The position numbers and the translations under genes were made by a program. A stretch of DNA of 64,000 nucleotides from Campylorhamphus procurvoides (Eukaryota > Chordata > Aves > Passeriformes > Dendrocolaptidae), in assembly GCA_013396655.1 (NCBI GenBank), contig WBMV01004465.1, forward strand, positions 31,100-95,099, written 5' to 3'. Each line of letters starts with the position of its first letter. The first letter of the stretch is position 1. This document shows positions 45,052 through 56,442 of the stretch, piece after piece. The notes under the pieces are model-generated. The model did no database searches, was not told where the DNA came from, and saw only the letters and a list, made by a program, of their open reading frames with translations.

Positions 45052-48000
45052 CTGAGGGGAGGGACAGCAGGGACAAAGCCACATCAGGCCCTGGCCAGCC
45101 GGGCAGGAAGGAGGAAGGGCCCCCCCAGCTCCTTCCTGCTGGGCCAGGAAACGCCACCAATGCACACAGAGGGTCAGAGGAGGGGGGGGTTGAGTGTCCC
45201 CCACAGGCCAAAGGGACTCGGTGTGGGGGAAAACTCTTGGCTTTCCCCTGGCTCCACATGCTCTGGGCAGCCCCAGCTGTCACAGTGGTGGGAAACGGTG
45301 CCAGAGCAGCTGCTCTCAGTGTTCCCCAGGGACAAGGGACATGCCAGGCACTGCAGAGTGCCAGACTGCTAATCCAGGCCAGGCTCCCTGGGCAGCCCAA
45401 GCTGGAGCTGAGCCCTCAGAGCCAGCCTGGCTCCCCAGGGTCACACAGCAGCATCTGCACTGGCCAGCAGCAAGAGTGGGGCCGTCACCACACTGGGATC
45501 ACTTTTGAGCTAGTTAGGTTTCAAAATTCTTAATTTAGTCACTTCACTTGGGGACAATATTGTTCAGAGTGCAACCATTAACACAGCACACTGGGAAACT
45601 CAGGCAGGGAGTGGGGATGTGCTGCAGGAGAGCAGGGAATTGTGCTCTGTCCCTTCACACCTTCCCAACTCCAGGCTGTAAAGCCCACCAAAACCTTGCT
45701 CTGAGGTGCCAGTTTACTCCTGTTTGAGAAAACTCATTTTATCCTAAATAATGCCCTGAATACACAGGAGTTCTCTGCAAGTTGAATCCTGAAAGAGGAA
45801 ACTTCTCACAGTTTAAAGTTCTAAAGGAAACATTCATCCAGGAAAACAATCCTTCCTGCAGATCCAAAGGCTGGACAGAGCACTCTGCCCAGTTCCAGGT
45901 TATTTAAACCCACACTAACTCTAGGACAGCACCCTCACATCTCCAGGCAAGCTCAGGTACAAAAACTTCCCAGTCCAGACTTTGCCAAAGCCTCTTATAT
46001 CCAAGGAAACAGCCAGTCCCTGGCTACTGGTAGAACAGCATGACCTGCAGAGCTCCAGAGTTAACTTTTTCCAGGGAAACACTAAATGCCAGAAATAATT
46101 TAGGGGAAGGATGTTTTTTATTAACAAACCACAGCCAAATGAATTGCTTCACTTTCCAGGGCAGTTTTCCCACTGATAGCAGTGACCTGACACCCTCCCA
46201 GCACCTCTCTCTCCAGTTTTATTAGGCTGGACACAGAGAGCCATCCTCCTCTCAGGAAGCTGACAGTGGAAATCAAGCAGCAATAACAAATGAGATGAGT
46301 CTTGGAGAGGGATTTTCCATTTGGGTCTAACTCACTCCATGTCACTATTATGAAAGCTTTACTGCAGACCTGAACAGGAGCTGATTCCAACCCACAGAGA
46401 GCTCTCTTTGCTCTACAGCAGCTTTTGCCAAGCAGCAGAAACAACCTGAGAGGTGCTGCTGCATCCAGTTCTGTAATCCTGCATCCAAAGGCTGCCAGGA
46501 CCTGGCAGGGAGTGGGATGTTCCCCAGGCTGCTGCCTCAGCCAGTGCTGTGGCTCCCCTCCCTCCTCCCCAGCAGAACTTTGGCTTGTGATGGATTTGTG
46601 GGGAACCTCCAGCCACCGACCCCCCGAACCCAGCACCACCCCAGCACCACCAGCCCTGCTCCCAGGGCTCTCCCACCACACAGCTTAGGCCACAGCCAGG
46701 TTCTCCCAGAGCCAGGGACTTACCAGTCAGCCCAATCTTCTTCCTGCAGGTGAAGCAGCGATTCTTCTTCGGTTTCGGCTTTTCCGAAGCGGTCTTGCCC
46801 TCAGCTGTGTTCTGGGGGATCTCAAGCAGGGTACCTGAAACACAGGCAAGAGATTTGCTGCCATTCTTGATAAACCAAGCAACTGTTTCACTGCAGGAGG
46901 TGCTTGAGGCTCTAATGGTTCTGGGTCTCTGCCAGACCCTCTGTGTGCACATTGCCCTGACTGGCAGACCCCAAACTGTGGGATTTGCCTCATTCCACCA
47001 CACAACCTCATGTTTTCTTGTTTCAAATGCCCTAAGTCCAAGGCTGGAGTGGCCATTGGACAGTCACTACAGCTCAGCTGTTGTACAGCAGCACAACTGT
47101 CAGCTGAGCCCACAGTTAATCTTTACAGGGAAAAAAAATAGTTAACCCCTTGCAAGTACTACTAATTATTTTTGCTGGCTCTTATGTAAGTGTTCCCCAT
47201 ATGTAGGTCTCAGAATGCTTTACACAGATATCCATCACTGCCTCTAATCTACCAAAGGGAAAACTGAGCTCTGAAAGCCAGATTGTTAAAGGTCACTGAT
47301 GCTTAGCAGGATTTCCTCCAGTACCTAAGCAGGTTAGAGAAGTCAACAGGAGGGAGGAGCTCTGGCTGCTAACAGATACACACCTGCAGTGCAGGCTGCT
47401 CTGAGGAGACAAGACAGACAGAGACAGCTCTGTGGGGCTGACCCCAAAAACCACAGAGGCAGAAGAAAGGGGCAGGCTCTCCCAAGCCTGTTCACCACAC
47501 TGTCTCTCACCTCTCTGTTGTAAGTTGTCTCCTGGGCTTGCAGGCCAGGGATTACCAAACCCAAAATGCACAGTCATATGCGGTGACTACAGCCTGTTTT
47601 TTTAGCAACTAACAGCTCCTGGGATTTTTTTAGCTTTCAATGCAAGCTGTCAGCTGAACCAAAGGAGTTCATACAGAATCACCTGGTTATGGCATCAGCT
47701 GGAGGATGTGCCCTGCTGGGCAGTGACCCCTGTGCTCCTCCATCCCTTCAGGGTACCCCTGTTCCAACACCCACCCCGAGGGACAGGGACTCCCATCAGA
47801 GGGGGTGACAACACCCAGGGCCCCGCTGCCCCCAGGCACTGTCACAAACACATCTCCTCCCTCCCAAGGCTCCAGTGGCTCCCTCTCCCTCCCTCCCTCC
47901 CTCCCTCTGAGCTGGCAGGGGAGCGCTGCCAGCGACAGGCTGTGGGACGCTCCGGGCTCGCTGCCATTCACTGGGAGAGGCGTCATGGAAGATTATCCTC

Positions 48001-50316
48001 CTGCCAGTGACTTCAGGGCTGGCAGCTCCTCAGCCCTCAGCCCACAAAGCAATCTCTATCAGCCTGCCCTCAGGCACAGCATTTGCTCTCCTCCCTGTCT
48101 CACAAGCGAGCTGTTTCCTCCCCAGCTCTCGCCAGGTGTGTCGTTCCTGCCGGGAAGGGACACTTGTCCCCTGGGGTCAGTGGCCAGTGCTGCTCAAATC
48201 AATTCTGAGATCTGTGTCACTCAGACCTGTGCAAAGGCCAAGCCAACCTGATGAGGAAGATGCTGATGAGGCTTCTTCTGTCTTGCTGAACTCCTCTGTC
48301 TCAGTGCTGGTTTCCTCTCTGGATATGCTCATGGCAGTCATCTGATGCGTCACAGGAGTCTGAGCACTGGGAGCATTTGCAGCAAACAAACAAAGCAAGA
48401 GCAAACACAAGGATTTTCCTTTGATGAACGGTTATGTGGAAGAGATCTTCAGCCCATAAAGTCAATTTCCTTATATTCAAAAGTAGGTCAGGAGCACAGC
48501 AGGTCAATTCCCCTTGAGATCTGGGATCAAAGTTCTTTATAGGCATAAACAGAATAACCTGTGATGATTTCAGTTTCCTTTTCCACCTAACTATATCTCA
48601 TAGATAAGGCTATAACCCATCTAAACAAGTCCAGGGACAGGGCAACAGAGCTATGAGTCAGGACTGTAACGTGATGGTGGAGCTCAGGGCAGCTCTGTCA
48701 TCCCTCCCATCAAACGTGCCGAGATCTCTAATCCTGCTGGCACAGGATCTGGATCATCACCAGGTCCTTTCACTGAGAATCCTGGAATATCCTGAGTGGG
48801 AAGGCACCCACAAGGATCATCAAGTCCAACTCCTGGCTCTGCACAGGACAACCCCAAAAATCCCACCACTGAGGACTGAGTAGAAACTGAACAGTTGAAC
48901 ACAGCAAGTGACAGGCAAGGTGCACAGCTCCAAGAGAACCAAGATACCATTTAATTTACTACAACCCTCTGGCACCTCACTCTAAACATCAGTCATCATG
49001 ATCACAATCATCATATCTCAATCTTCCTGATAACCAGGGTCACAATGAGGAGTTTAACCTATTTACAGAACCCCTTGCCCATATGACAGATGACATCCCA
49101 TCCCTTGTGTCCCACAGCTAGATTTTATCAGGGCTGTTGATCCCCACCCCACACAAAAGCCCTACCTGGCTTTTGCATCCTCAGGTGTGGAGTCTCCCTC
49201 TGCAATCACTTCAGAAGCCATGGGGCTGCTGCTGGGACCACTGGGTGCTACGAGACAAGATCAGTCTTGGTGAGGTGTTTGAAAAATGTTAGCAAGTTCC
49301 TCGTGTGCTTGACAGCCACGAGAAAGCAGGAGTGTTACAGCAGGCTTTAAGCTCCTGCTCCCTGCAGGAGCTGGGAAGGCACACCCTGGCTGGGATCACT
49401 CCCAGATCCCTATTCCTACACTTGCCCCTCCAAATTTGTGCCCAGGTCTCCAGGGCTGTCTGGATGATGAACACAAGATCACCCAGCAACTTCTCTGAGG
49501 TGTAAGAACCACATCCTCTTCCAGCTTCAGCACACACATATTGGTTTGTGTCAGCTTAGACTCTAAGCTGGAGCCTTAGAAAACACTTTGTCAGGAAAAA
49601 CCACGTTCTTGATGCATATTTTGTGTGGGTAACTCAAAGAAAGCCATGATTACACTCAGGAACAAACTGTGGAAGAGCTCACAATGGAGAGAGTATCTTC
49701 CTTCTGCTCCCAGCTCTGGGATATCCCAGCTGCAGGAAAAAAACCTTTTAGGACATGGATTTTGGTTGTCAACACTGTTAAGGTAAGAAAATGATACAAA
49801 CCAAGTAGCACAAATTCTTCCCAAATAAAATGTTATCTGCTGTGGTTCCCAGCAGTCAGGGAAGCAGGGAATGGCTGAAAATTGGGATCACCATTAGCAT
49901 GAGTGAAATTCTACAGTCTGCTAGAAGGTGCTGACTGGGACAGGGCTTCACTAACTGGCAGGACTAGGAAGAAAACAACTGCCCCCCTTACATGGAACAG
50001 AAGTGCTCAAGGGTCCTTGATTTAGAGCCTTGGGTCAACATAGAAAGGGAAAGACATGATTTTTCTAGGAGGGGGTGAATCTGCTGGTGGCCAGTACCAG
50101 TTGCTGAACAGAGTTTGCATCCAAACACCCAGTTACGACAGATTTCTCAGGCAAAAATCCTCTACCTGGGGGGCTTATCCGGTCACTGCTCTGCTGCCTC
50201 TGCAGGAACTCCTTGTAGCACACGGAGCACATCCCGTTGGTCCGGGGGCTGCCATAGAACCCGCAGCCCGTGGTGCACAGCAGGGGCACCTGGGTCTGGT
50301 TTGTCTCCTGCGCCAT
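44903..50316 (-). CDS. A20/AN1 zinc-finger protein, ZFAND5/ZFAND6 family, probable third paralogue (complete)
   Basis: Five coding exons on the minus strand (50316-50166, 49247-49166, 48366-48248, 46834-46724, 45051-44903) join in frame to 203 residues; human ZFAND5 is 213 and ZFAND6 208. An A20 finger (C14, C18, C30, C33; [20 protein letters not shown]) is followed by a Ser-rich linker with [13 protein letters not shown], then an AN1 finger with all eight ligands (C144, C147, C158, C160, C165, H168, H174, C176) and [18 protein letters not shown] at the end. In the family, the A20 finger binds ubiquitin and ZFAND5 activates the 26S proteasome; the same role here is inference. The linker and [10 protein letters not shown] are more ZFAND5-like than ZFAND6-like, but substitutions throughout and the location beside ABHD17A argue for a separate paralogue. 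ATG has a strong context (A at -3, G at +4). No disabling change is seen. Confidence 0.93.
46724..46834 (-). CDS. ZFAND5/6-like coding exon 4
   Basis: 111 nt. The acceptor is TGTGTTTCAG and the donor is GTAAGTC. It encodes [20 protein letters not shown] and [16 protein letters not shown], with the first Cys pair of the AN1 finger (C144, C147). Confidence 0.95.
47205..47310 (-). mobile_element. Possible ancient MIR-like SINE remnant
   Basis: The plus strand has AGAATGCTTTACACAGATAT, CTACCAAAGGGAAAACTGAG and AGATTGTTAAAGGTCACTGA, in the order seen in the reverse complement of MIR-type SINEs. It lies in the fourth intron counted from the start codon's exon side (between coding exons 3 and 4). 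Short and diverged. Confidence 0.4.
48248..48366 (-). CDS. ZFAND5/6-like coding exon 3
   Basis: 119 nt. The acceptor is ATGCTCCCAG and the donor is GTTGGC (weak). The split codon AG|T gives Ser78, followed by [20 protein letters not shown] and a Glu/Ser-rich tail. The QMTxMSISRE motif is shared with ZFAND5. Confidence 0.9.
48775..48868 (-). mobile_element. CR1 3' fragment
   Basis: GAGAATCCTGGAATATCCTG, GGATCATCAAGTCCAACTCC and GACAACCCCAAAAATCCCAC. Minus orientation, in the intron between ZFAND coding exons 2 and 3. Confidence 0.88.
49166..49247 (-). CDS. ZFAND5/6-like coding exon 2
   Basis: 82 nt. The acceptor is CTTGTCTCGTAG and the donor is GTAGGG. The split codon G|CA gives Ala51, then [20 protein letters not shown] and PEDAKA. 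Chosen because it is the only nearby exon whose phases (1 in, 2 out) bridge exon 1 and exon 3. The linker is weakly conserved, so this is the least certain exon. Confidence 0.82.
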
Positions 50317-50339
50317 CCTCGCCCCTCCGAGGCACCAGG
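50166..50339 (-). CDS. ZFAND5/6-like first coding exon with 23 nt of 5' UTR
   Basis: Acceptor TTTATTCCTGCTTGCAG ends at 50340; the exon carries 23 nt of leader, then ATG at 50316 and [20 protein letters not shown]. The exon ends SPP plus one base before donor GTAGAG. MAQETN is the invariant start of ZFAND5 and ZFAND6. The A20 finger is fully contained here. Confidence 0.95.
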
Positions 50340-51222
50340 CTGCAAGCAGGAATAAAAGCAGGACAGCTGTGAGGGCCATTGTTTGCTGCAGCTGGTCAGG
50401 AAGGAGCACAAAGGATCCCGAGAGAGCCCAGTTCCTGCACGTGCAGGACAACACAACGCCGGGCCCTCCAGCACAGGGCACCCAGGGGCTCCCAAAATCT
50501 GTGCTCTGGCACCCTGGGCCACCCAGAGCTCAGCTGCCAGGAGCTGCCCAGAGCCAGGCTGGAAAGCCCAACAGGAATTGGCTCTCCTGCCCCACGAGGC
50601 TCCCCAAATTCCCGGGGACAGACAAGCACTGTCAGACCCGAGCGTTCCACCCTCCATCAGAACAAGGATTGCCACCAAAGCACTGCTGTGAAAACCCCCA
50701 CGGAGATGCCCCTCAAACGCCCAGGGCAGGCCCAGTCAGTCACAATTTGGTTTTCATTTCAAGCCCATGTCAGCTTTTCGGTTCTCAGGAAGGTGACGCA
50801 AGTGCTGCAAAAAGAACCCCCTGACATACGTGGGTAAGGGGAACATGAGCACGCTCAGGCTGCAAATAAGGATAAGGGTTTCTTCCCAGCAGCAAGACGC
50901 GATTCCAGAACACCTTCCCAGGGAACAGCTGACACACTGAAACCTAATTTTAACTTTAATAATTCCTCTCTGGATCACACACCACCACCTCCAGCGCTGG
51001 GAATTGGCCCCTTCCACCACACGCGATGCAGCACTCGCAGGGCCAAACCCACCAAAGGGGAACCATGAGGAGCAAACAAAAAAACCACATAATTGTAATG
51101 TGTGTGTGTGTGTGGCCGGCCCTGACACGGGACGAGGGCACAAAGCCCTGGTGGTCCCCCGTGGGATGCACAGAGCACCCACCACCCCCTCCCACCGAGG
51201 GGCACGAACAGCCGGCCCTTAC

Positions 51223-51556
51223 CGGGGTGAAGGGATCCCTCGCCGGGCTCACTCCAGTGCTCCCATCGCGGCCTCTCCTGGGGCCCCGGGGTGTCCCCCC
51301 GCGGGCGGATGGCTCGTGGGGCGGGAGGGGACACACGGACACACCGACACGGACACACAGACACACCGACACTCAGGGACCTTCCCGCAGGAGCCGCCGC
51401 CGATCGCGCGTCCCTGCGGACAGAGCCGGGCCCGGCGCTCAGAGCAGGCCGAGGGCCGGACCCACCCCCGCACCGCCGCACCACGGCCCGGACGGGACCC
51501 CCCTCGCCTCCCGCTCAGCCCCGGTACCCCCCGGTACCCCCCGATAACCCCCCGGT
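51223..51556 (-). promoter_or_regulatory. CpG-island promoter and probable non-coding first exon of the ZFAND gene
   Basis: CpG density rises from about 51210 to the gap (GCCGCCGATCGCGCGTCCCT, CCGGGCCCGGCGCTCAGAGC). A strong donor, CCCCG|GTAAGGG, at 51222-51221 on the minus strand would end a non-coding exon and splice to the acceptor at 50340 with an 883-nt intron. ZFAND5 and ZFAND6 also have 5' UTR introns before the MAQETN exon. The transcription start is not visible and may lie in the gap. Confidence 0.55.
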
Positions 51557-52085
51557 NNNNNNNNNNNNNNNNNNNNNNNNNNNNNNNNNNNNNNNNNNNN
51601 NNNNNNNNNNNNNNNNNNNNNNNNNNNNNNNNNNNNNNNNNNNNNNNNNNNNNNNNNNNNNNNNNNNNNNNNNNNNNNNNNNNNNNNNNNNNNNNNNNNN
51701 NNNNNNNNNNNNNNNNNNNNNNNNNNNNNNNNNNNNNNNNNNNNNNNNNNNNNNNNNNNNNNNNNNNNNNNNNNNNNNNNNNNNNNNNNNNNNNNNNNNN
51801 NNNNNNNNNNNNNNNNNNNNNNNNNNNNNNNNNNNNNNNNNNNNNNNNNNNNNNNNNNNNNNNNNNNNNNNNNNNNNNNNNNNNNNNNNNNNNNNNNNNN
51901 NNNNNNNNNNNNNNNNNNNNNNNNNNNNNNNNNNNNNNNNNNNNNNNNNNNNNNNNNNNNNNNNNNNNNNNNNNNNNNNNNNNNNNNNNNNNNNNNNNNN
52001 NNNNNNNNNNNNNNNNNNNNNNNNNNNNNNNNNNNNNNNNNNNNNNNNNNNNNNNNNNNNNNNNNNNNNNNNNNNNNNNNNNNNN
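51557..52085. other. Assembly gap (529 N)
   Basis: N run between a CpG island with CCGGTACCCC repeats and a minisatellite. It may contain the 5' end of the ZFAND transcript. Confidence 0.99.
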
Positions 52086-52790
52086 GGGCTGGGACACCCC
52101 TGGGGTGGGACAGAAGGGATAGGGAAGCGGGGTGGGACACACCGGGGAGGGACACGGGGTGGGGTACGGGGAAGGGTGCTGGGGTACACCCGGCTATAGG
52201 TATTGGGGTATAGAGGAGGGGGCTTCGGTATCCCTGCTGCGGGGGTGCTGGAGTATAGGGGAGGGGGCTGTGAAACCTCCTGGGTACAGGGTTTGGGGAT
52301 GTAGGTGTGACAGGGTGTAGGGGAGGGGCCTGAGACACCACCCTCGGTCATAGGGGCTGGGACACCCCTGGAGTAGGACCAGCGGGGTAGGGGAGCGGGC
52401 TGGGGTATATGGGAGGGAGCTGTGAAACCCCCTCGGGTACAGGGAAGGGGTTGAGACACCCCTGGATATAGGGACTGGGGTATAGGAGAGGGGCCTGTGA
52501 CCCCCTTGGCTATAAGGGAAGGTTTATAGGTATGCTATAGGGGAAAGTGTTGTGACACCCTGGCTATGTAGGAATGGTGGTATAGGTGTGATCCGGGAAT
52601 AGGGGAGGAGGCTGTGACCCCACTGGGTGTATAGGGGAAAAGGTTGTGACATCTTTGGCTATAAGGGCAGGGCTAGAGGTGTGCCCCCAGCTATAGAGGA
52701 GGGGGCTGTGACACCCCCTCACCCCCAGCTATAGCGGTGAGGTTATAGGTGCGCCCCACCTACAGCTGAGGGGGTGAGACCCTCTCCTTC
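52086..52790. repeat. Degenerate minisatellite with GGCTATAGGG and CTGTGACACCCCCT words
   Basis: Units of about 40-55 bp repeat the pattern GGGGTATAGGGGAGGGGGCT + GTGACACCCCCTGG with many indels, for about 700 bp. It begins at the gap edge, so the array is larger than the assembly shows. Confidence 0.85.
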
Positions 52791-53574
52791 CCTGGTAGTA
52801 TATGGGATGGGACACAGCCAGACTCCCCTATGGAGAGGGGTCTGGGAGCCCTCCCTGCAGGAGGAGAGGGCTGAGACGCCTGTCCCCCAAACTACAGGGG
52901 CTGGCACACAGATATTCCATGGCTGTAGGGGCTGTCCCAGCTGTGGGACAAAGGGCTGGGGACATGGCTATAGCTGCTGGGGGGAGGGTGGGCAGCACTC
53001 TGCCCCTTCCCGACCCACAGGGCAGGATGCAGCTGCAGGACCCCCCAGGCTGGGACATCCCCCAGCTCTGGGTCTGAGCCATACCCCACCCACAGGGGAT
53101 GGGTGGGATGCTCCAGGGGTCTCTGGCTGGAAGGGATTCCTGGCTACAAAATCCTCCTGCCGGTCTCTACCAAACCCTGGATGCCACGGGGGGTTATTTA
53201 ATTTAAGCTTTGCTCGGGTGCTGTTGTGACCCAGGGCAGACCCCGCAGGAGGACGCGCCCGCTCCCAGCTGTGCTAGGGCTGGGGAATATCCAGGAGAAA
53301 AACTCCCGGGAAGCCACTGCCAGGAGCTCTGCTTTGGGGTCTCCACCGTCTCCCTACCCCGGGGGGCTGCAAAGAGCTCTGTGTGTGAGCCCCGAGCCCG
53401 GCGGGCTGGGAGGCGGGGGTCGGCTCTGGTTTGAGGGGCTCGGCTCTCGGGGTGCCCTTGGGGGAGCCCCTGGCAGTGCCAAAGTCCCTCGGGGACGGGT
53501 CGGGTTGTTTCCCGTGGGGTCCCAGAGTGGGCACCCCCAGGCCGTGACCACCAGGTGGCACCAGGAACCCACGG
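52791..53574. other. Intergenic, no gene recognised
   Basis: GC-rich single-copy DNA. No splice-bounded conserved coding segment was found. Confidence 0.5.
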
Positions 53575-54050
53575 ACGGTGGGCGCAGGTACCCCGGGATG
53601 GTGGGCACGGGTACCCGGGGATGGTGGGCATACAGGTATCCAGGCAGGGTGGGAACACAGGTATCCAGGGAGGGTGGGGACACAGGGACACAGGGATGGT
53701 GAGCACAGAGACACAGGGTTAGTGTCCATACAGGTACCCGGGGATGGTGGGCACACAGGGACCCAGGGAGGGTGGGCAGAGGTACCCGGGGATGGTCTGC
53801 ACAGCTATGCGGGGTGATGGGCACACAGGTATCCAGGGATAGTGGGCACATAGGTATCCAGGGATGGTAAGCACAGAGACCCAGGGATATAGTGGGCATA
53901 CAAGTATCCAGGGAAGGTGGGCATACAGATATCCTGGGAGGATGGATACACAGGTACCCAGGGATGGTGGGCACAGGTATCCAGGGATGGTGGGTACAGA
54001 TACCCGGGGATGGTGGGCACACAGGTGACCAGAGAAGGTGGGCACAGGTA
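53575..54050. repeat. Minisatellite, about 24-bp unit, roughly 19 copies
   Basis: GGTACCCGGGGATGGTGGGC / GGTATCCAGGGATGGTGGGC units with ACACA or ACA endings repeat head-to-tail. Older copies carry small changes (AGATATCCTGGGAGGATGG). Confidence 0.94.
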
Positions 54051-54799
54051 CCCATTCACACACATCTCGCAGCCCTCCCCTTTGTACCCTGCACCCTCCT
54101 GGGCATCCCTCACCCCCTGCCAGCCCCGTGCTCCAGCCGGCCCTGCAGAGCAGAGCGGGCTCCCTCTTAGTCATTCAACTAACCAGGGTCCCTTGGCTAA
54201 CGAGGGTCCCTTGACTGTTACAGAGCAGGGGTCCTGGGGCTGCCAGCACCAGCCTGCTGTGCCCCTGGCTCCTGGGACTCTCCGTGCACCCTCCAGCACT
54301 GCCATCCTGCTCCCCGGGCCCTTCAGCTTTGGGGGTCAGGGCACCTTTTTGGGGGGACAGAGCCCCAGCAGCCCCGGCTGGGCAGGTGGAGCACCGGGGC
54401 TGCTCTGCGAGGGCACTTTCCAAGGGACAGGGAGGTCCCTGACCTTGAGGGCTCCAAGATCCCGGCAGGGGCTGGGGCAGCTCAGCAGGACCGGGGGACA
54501 CCGTGCTGGGGAGTGGGGGGTTCCAGGGCAGGGCTGGCTGCACAGCAGGGTGTTCAAACACACCTCCCCGGCTTGCTGTGGCACGATTTTCAGAGCCAAA
54601 GCCGGAGGGAGCTCCTGACCGGTGCAGCCTGGGGTTGTCCCGTCCCCTCGCCCCCTGATCCGCCGGTCCCCCACCGCTGTCACTGTCACAGCATCGATAC
54701 GTGCTGCTGGAGCATCGTCTCCCTCTGTCCTTGAGCCAGAGCGGGGAGAGGAGCTGCCTCCATCCCTGCCGGCATCAGCCCTCTCGCAGCACCTTCCCC
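54051..54799. other. Intergenic, no gene recognised
   Basis: Single-copy GC-rich DNA. A local duplication, AACCAGGGTCCCTTGGCTAA followed by CGAGGGTCCCTTGACTG, is at 54180-54215. Confidence 0.5.
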
Positions 54800-54965
54800 G
54801 CCCGGGTTATCTAATGGTTGTGGCACAGCCTTTAAATGTCACCCGCGGCCGGGAGCGGAGCGGAGCTGGGTGAGACAGGATGGCAGAAACGGGAGCAAAA
54901 CAGTATCGATTTCCAGCCAATTATCACTGTTATCAAAGCAGCGCAATTAAAGGATGAGGCCACGC
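54800..54965. promoter_or_regulatory. Candidate cis-regulatory element
   Basis: A patch with GGTTATCTAATGGTTGTGG and, at 54921, TTATCACTGTTATCAAAG followed by GCGCAATTAAAGG. It combines GATA (TTATC), TCF/SOX-like (ATCAAAG) and homeobox-like (AATTAAA) words within GC-rich flanks. Conservation was not tested. Confidence 0.35.
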
Positions 54966-55019
54966 TGCCAGTAACCCGCCTGCCCCTCTGAGGCGAGGCA
55001 CGGGCTCGGCAGCCTGGGC

Positions 55020-55490
55020 GAGCACACACAGACACACACAAATACATAGACACATGGATGTGCCTGCACACACAGAGACACACAGACACACAAACACATA
55101 CAGACACATGTATGTGCCTGCACACACAGGGACACACAAACAGACACACACAGAGACACATGGATGTGCCTGCACACACAGAGACACACAGACACACAAA
55201 CACATACAGACACATGTATGTGCCTGCACACACAGGGACACACAAACAGACACACACAGAGACACATGCACGCGCCCACACACACACACACAGACACACA
55301 CAGACACATGTATGTGCCTGCACACGCAGACACACACACAGACATGTGCCAGCGCACACACAGACACACACATGTGCCATCACACACGCACACACACACA
55401 CACATGTGCCATCACACACAGACACACACACACACATGTGCCAGCACACACACTCACTCACACACTCACAAACACACACACACCCCACGC
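55020..55490. repeat. CA-rich array with a 106-bp higher-order period
   Basis: The block GACACATGGATGTGCCTGCA starts at 55049 and again at 55155; a third, diverged GACACATGCACGCGCC starts at 55261. Both steps are exactly 106 bp. After 55300 it turns into simpler CACACA, ACACATGTGCCATCACACA and CACTCA repeats. Confidence 0.96.
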
Positions 55491-56050
55491 AGCCGTCCTG
55501 GGCTCCGCGTTGCCTGCCGAGCTTGTTTTCCCCGCAGAGTTAATCTCCCCAGCCCGCCTCACTGCCTGGCGTTCCGTGCAGCCAAGATGTGCCTCCATCT
55601 GGCTCTCGCTGAGCCCGGGGAGGGTGGGGGGCACTGGGCATGGCTGGCAAAGCACAGCCCGGGGCTCTTGCCCGACAAGGGGCTGGAGCCGCGGGAACTT
55701 GGCTTGTTTCGCATCCTCAGGGTCCTCTGAAATGTTTTTTCTCTACGTGCTCATCCCTCCTTCTCCCTCGTCCTCCCTGCTGTCCCAATACACAGGGACT
55801 GGCTCCGACCCCGCTGCGCCCCAGGGCTCTCCCAGGCTGCCAGCTGGGCATTTGCCCTATGGGTGTTTGGCTTCTTACACTCTTGCAGGAGGAGCATTGG
55901 AGTCACACAGCTCTGAATTACCCCATGTACATCCCTGTCACTCGGTGTGTTCAGCTGGGGCAGGAGACACAGGGGAGACTCCTCGGGGGCTGCAGCTCCT
56001 CCCGAGGGGAGATGGAGGGGCAGGGGCTGAGCTCTGCTCTGGGACCAGGG

Positions 56051-56322
56051 ACAGGACCCAGGGAAGGGCTGGGGCTGTGCCAGGGGGGCTGGGATGGATA
56101 TTGGGAAAAGGTTCTTCCCCCAGAGGGTGGTGGGCACTGCCCAGGCTCCCCAGGGCAGTGGGCACGGCCCCAAGGCTGCCAGAGCTCCAGAAGGGGTTGG
56201 ACAATGCTCTGGGGGACAGGGTGGGATTGTTGGGGTGTCTATGCAGGGCCAGGGGTTGGACTGATGATTCTTGTGGGTCCCTTGCAAACCAGGATGCTCT
56301 GGGATTCTAGGATGCTGTGATC
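56051..56322 (+). mobile_element. CR1 3' fragment
   Basis: Plus orientation, same subtype as 15571-15808: GCTGGGATGGATATTGGGAA, GGTGGTGGGCACTGCCCAGG and a 3' end with GGGATTCTAGGATGCTGTGA. Confidence 0.92.
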
Positions 56323-56442
56323 CCATCACTGGTGCGTGGTGTTTGGGAGCACTGAGGATGTCAGCAGGGACCAACCCCCAGCTCAAAATGTGGCCCAGGG
56401 CAATAACATGGATTACACACAGGCCACAGCACAGGGATCCAG

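Noticed and set aside
53203..54174. Pro/Cys/His-rich repeat frames on the minus strand
   Set aside because: Translations of the 24-bp minisatellite. A repeat-protein gene is unlikely because all frames are equally open and no splice or start context stands out.
54832..55730. Cys/Val-rich and His/Thr-rich frames
   Set aside because: Translations of the CACA/GTGT array; periodic only because the DNA is.
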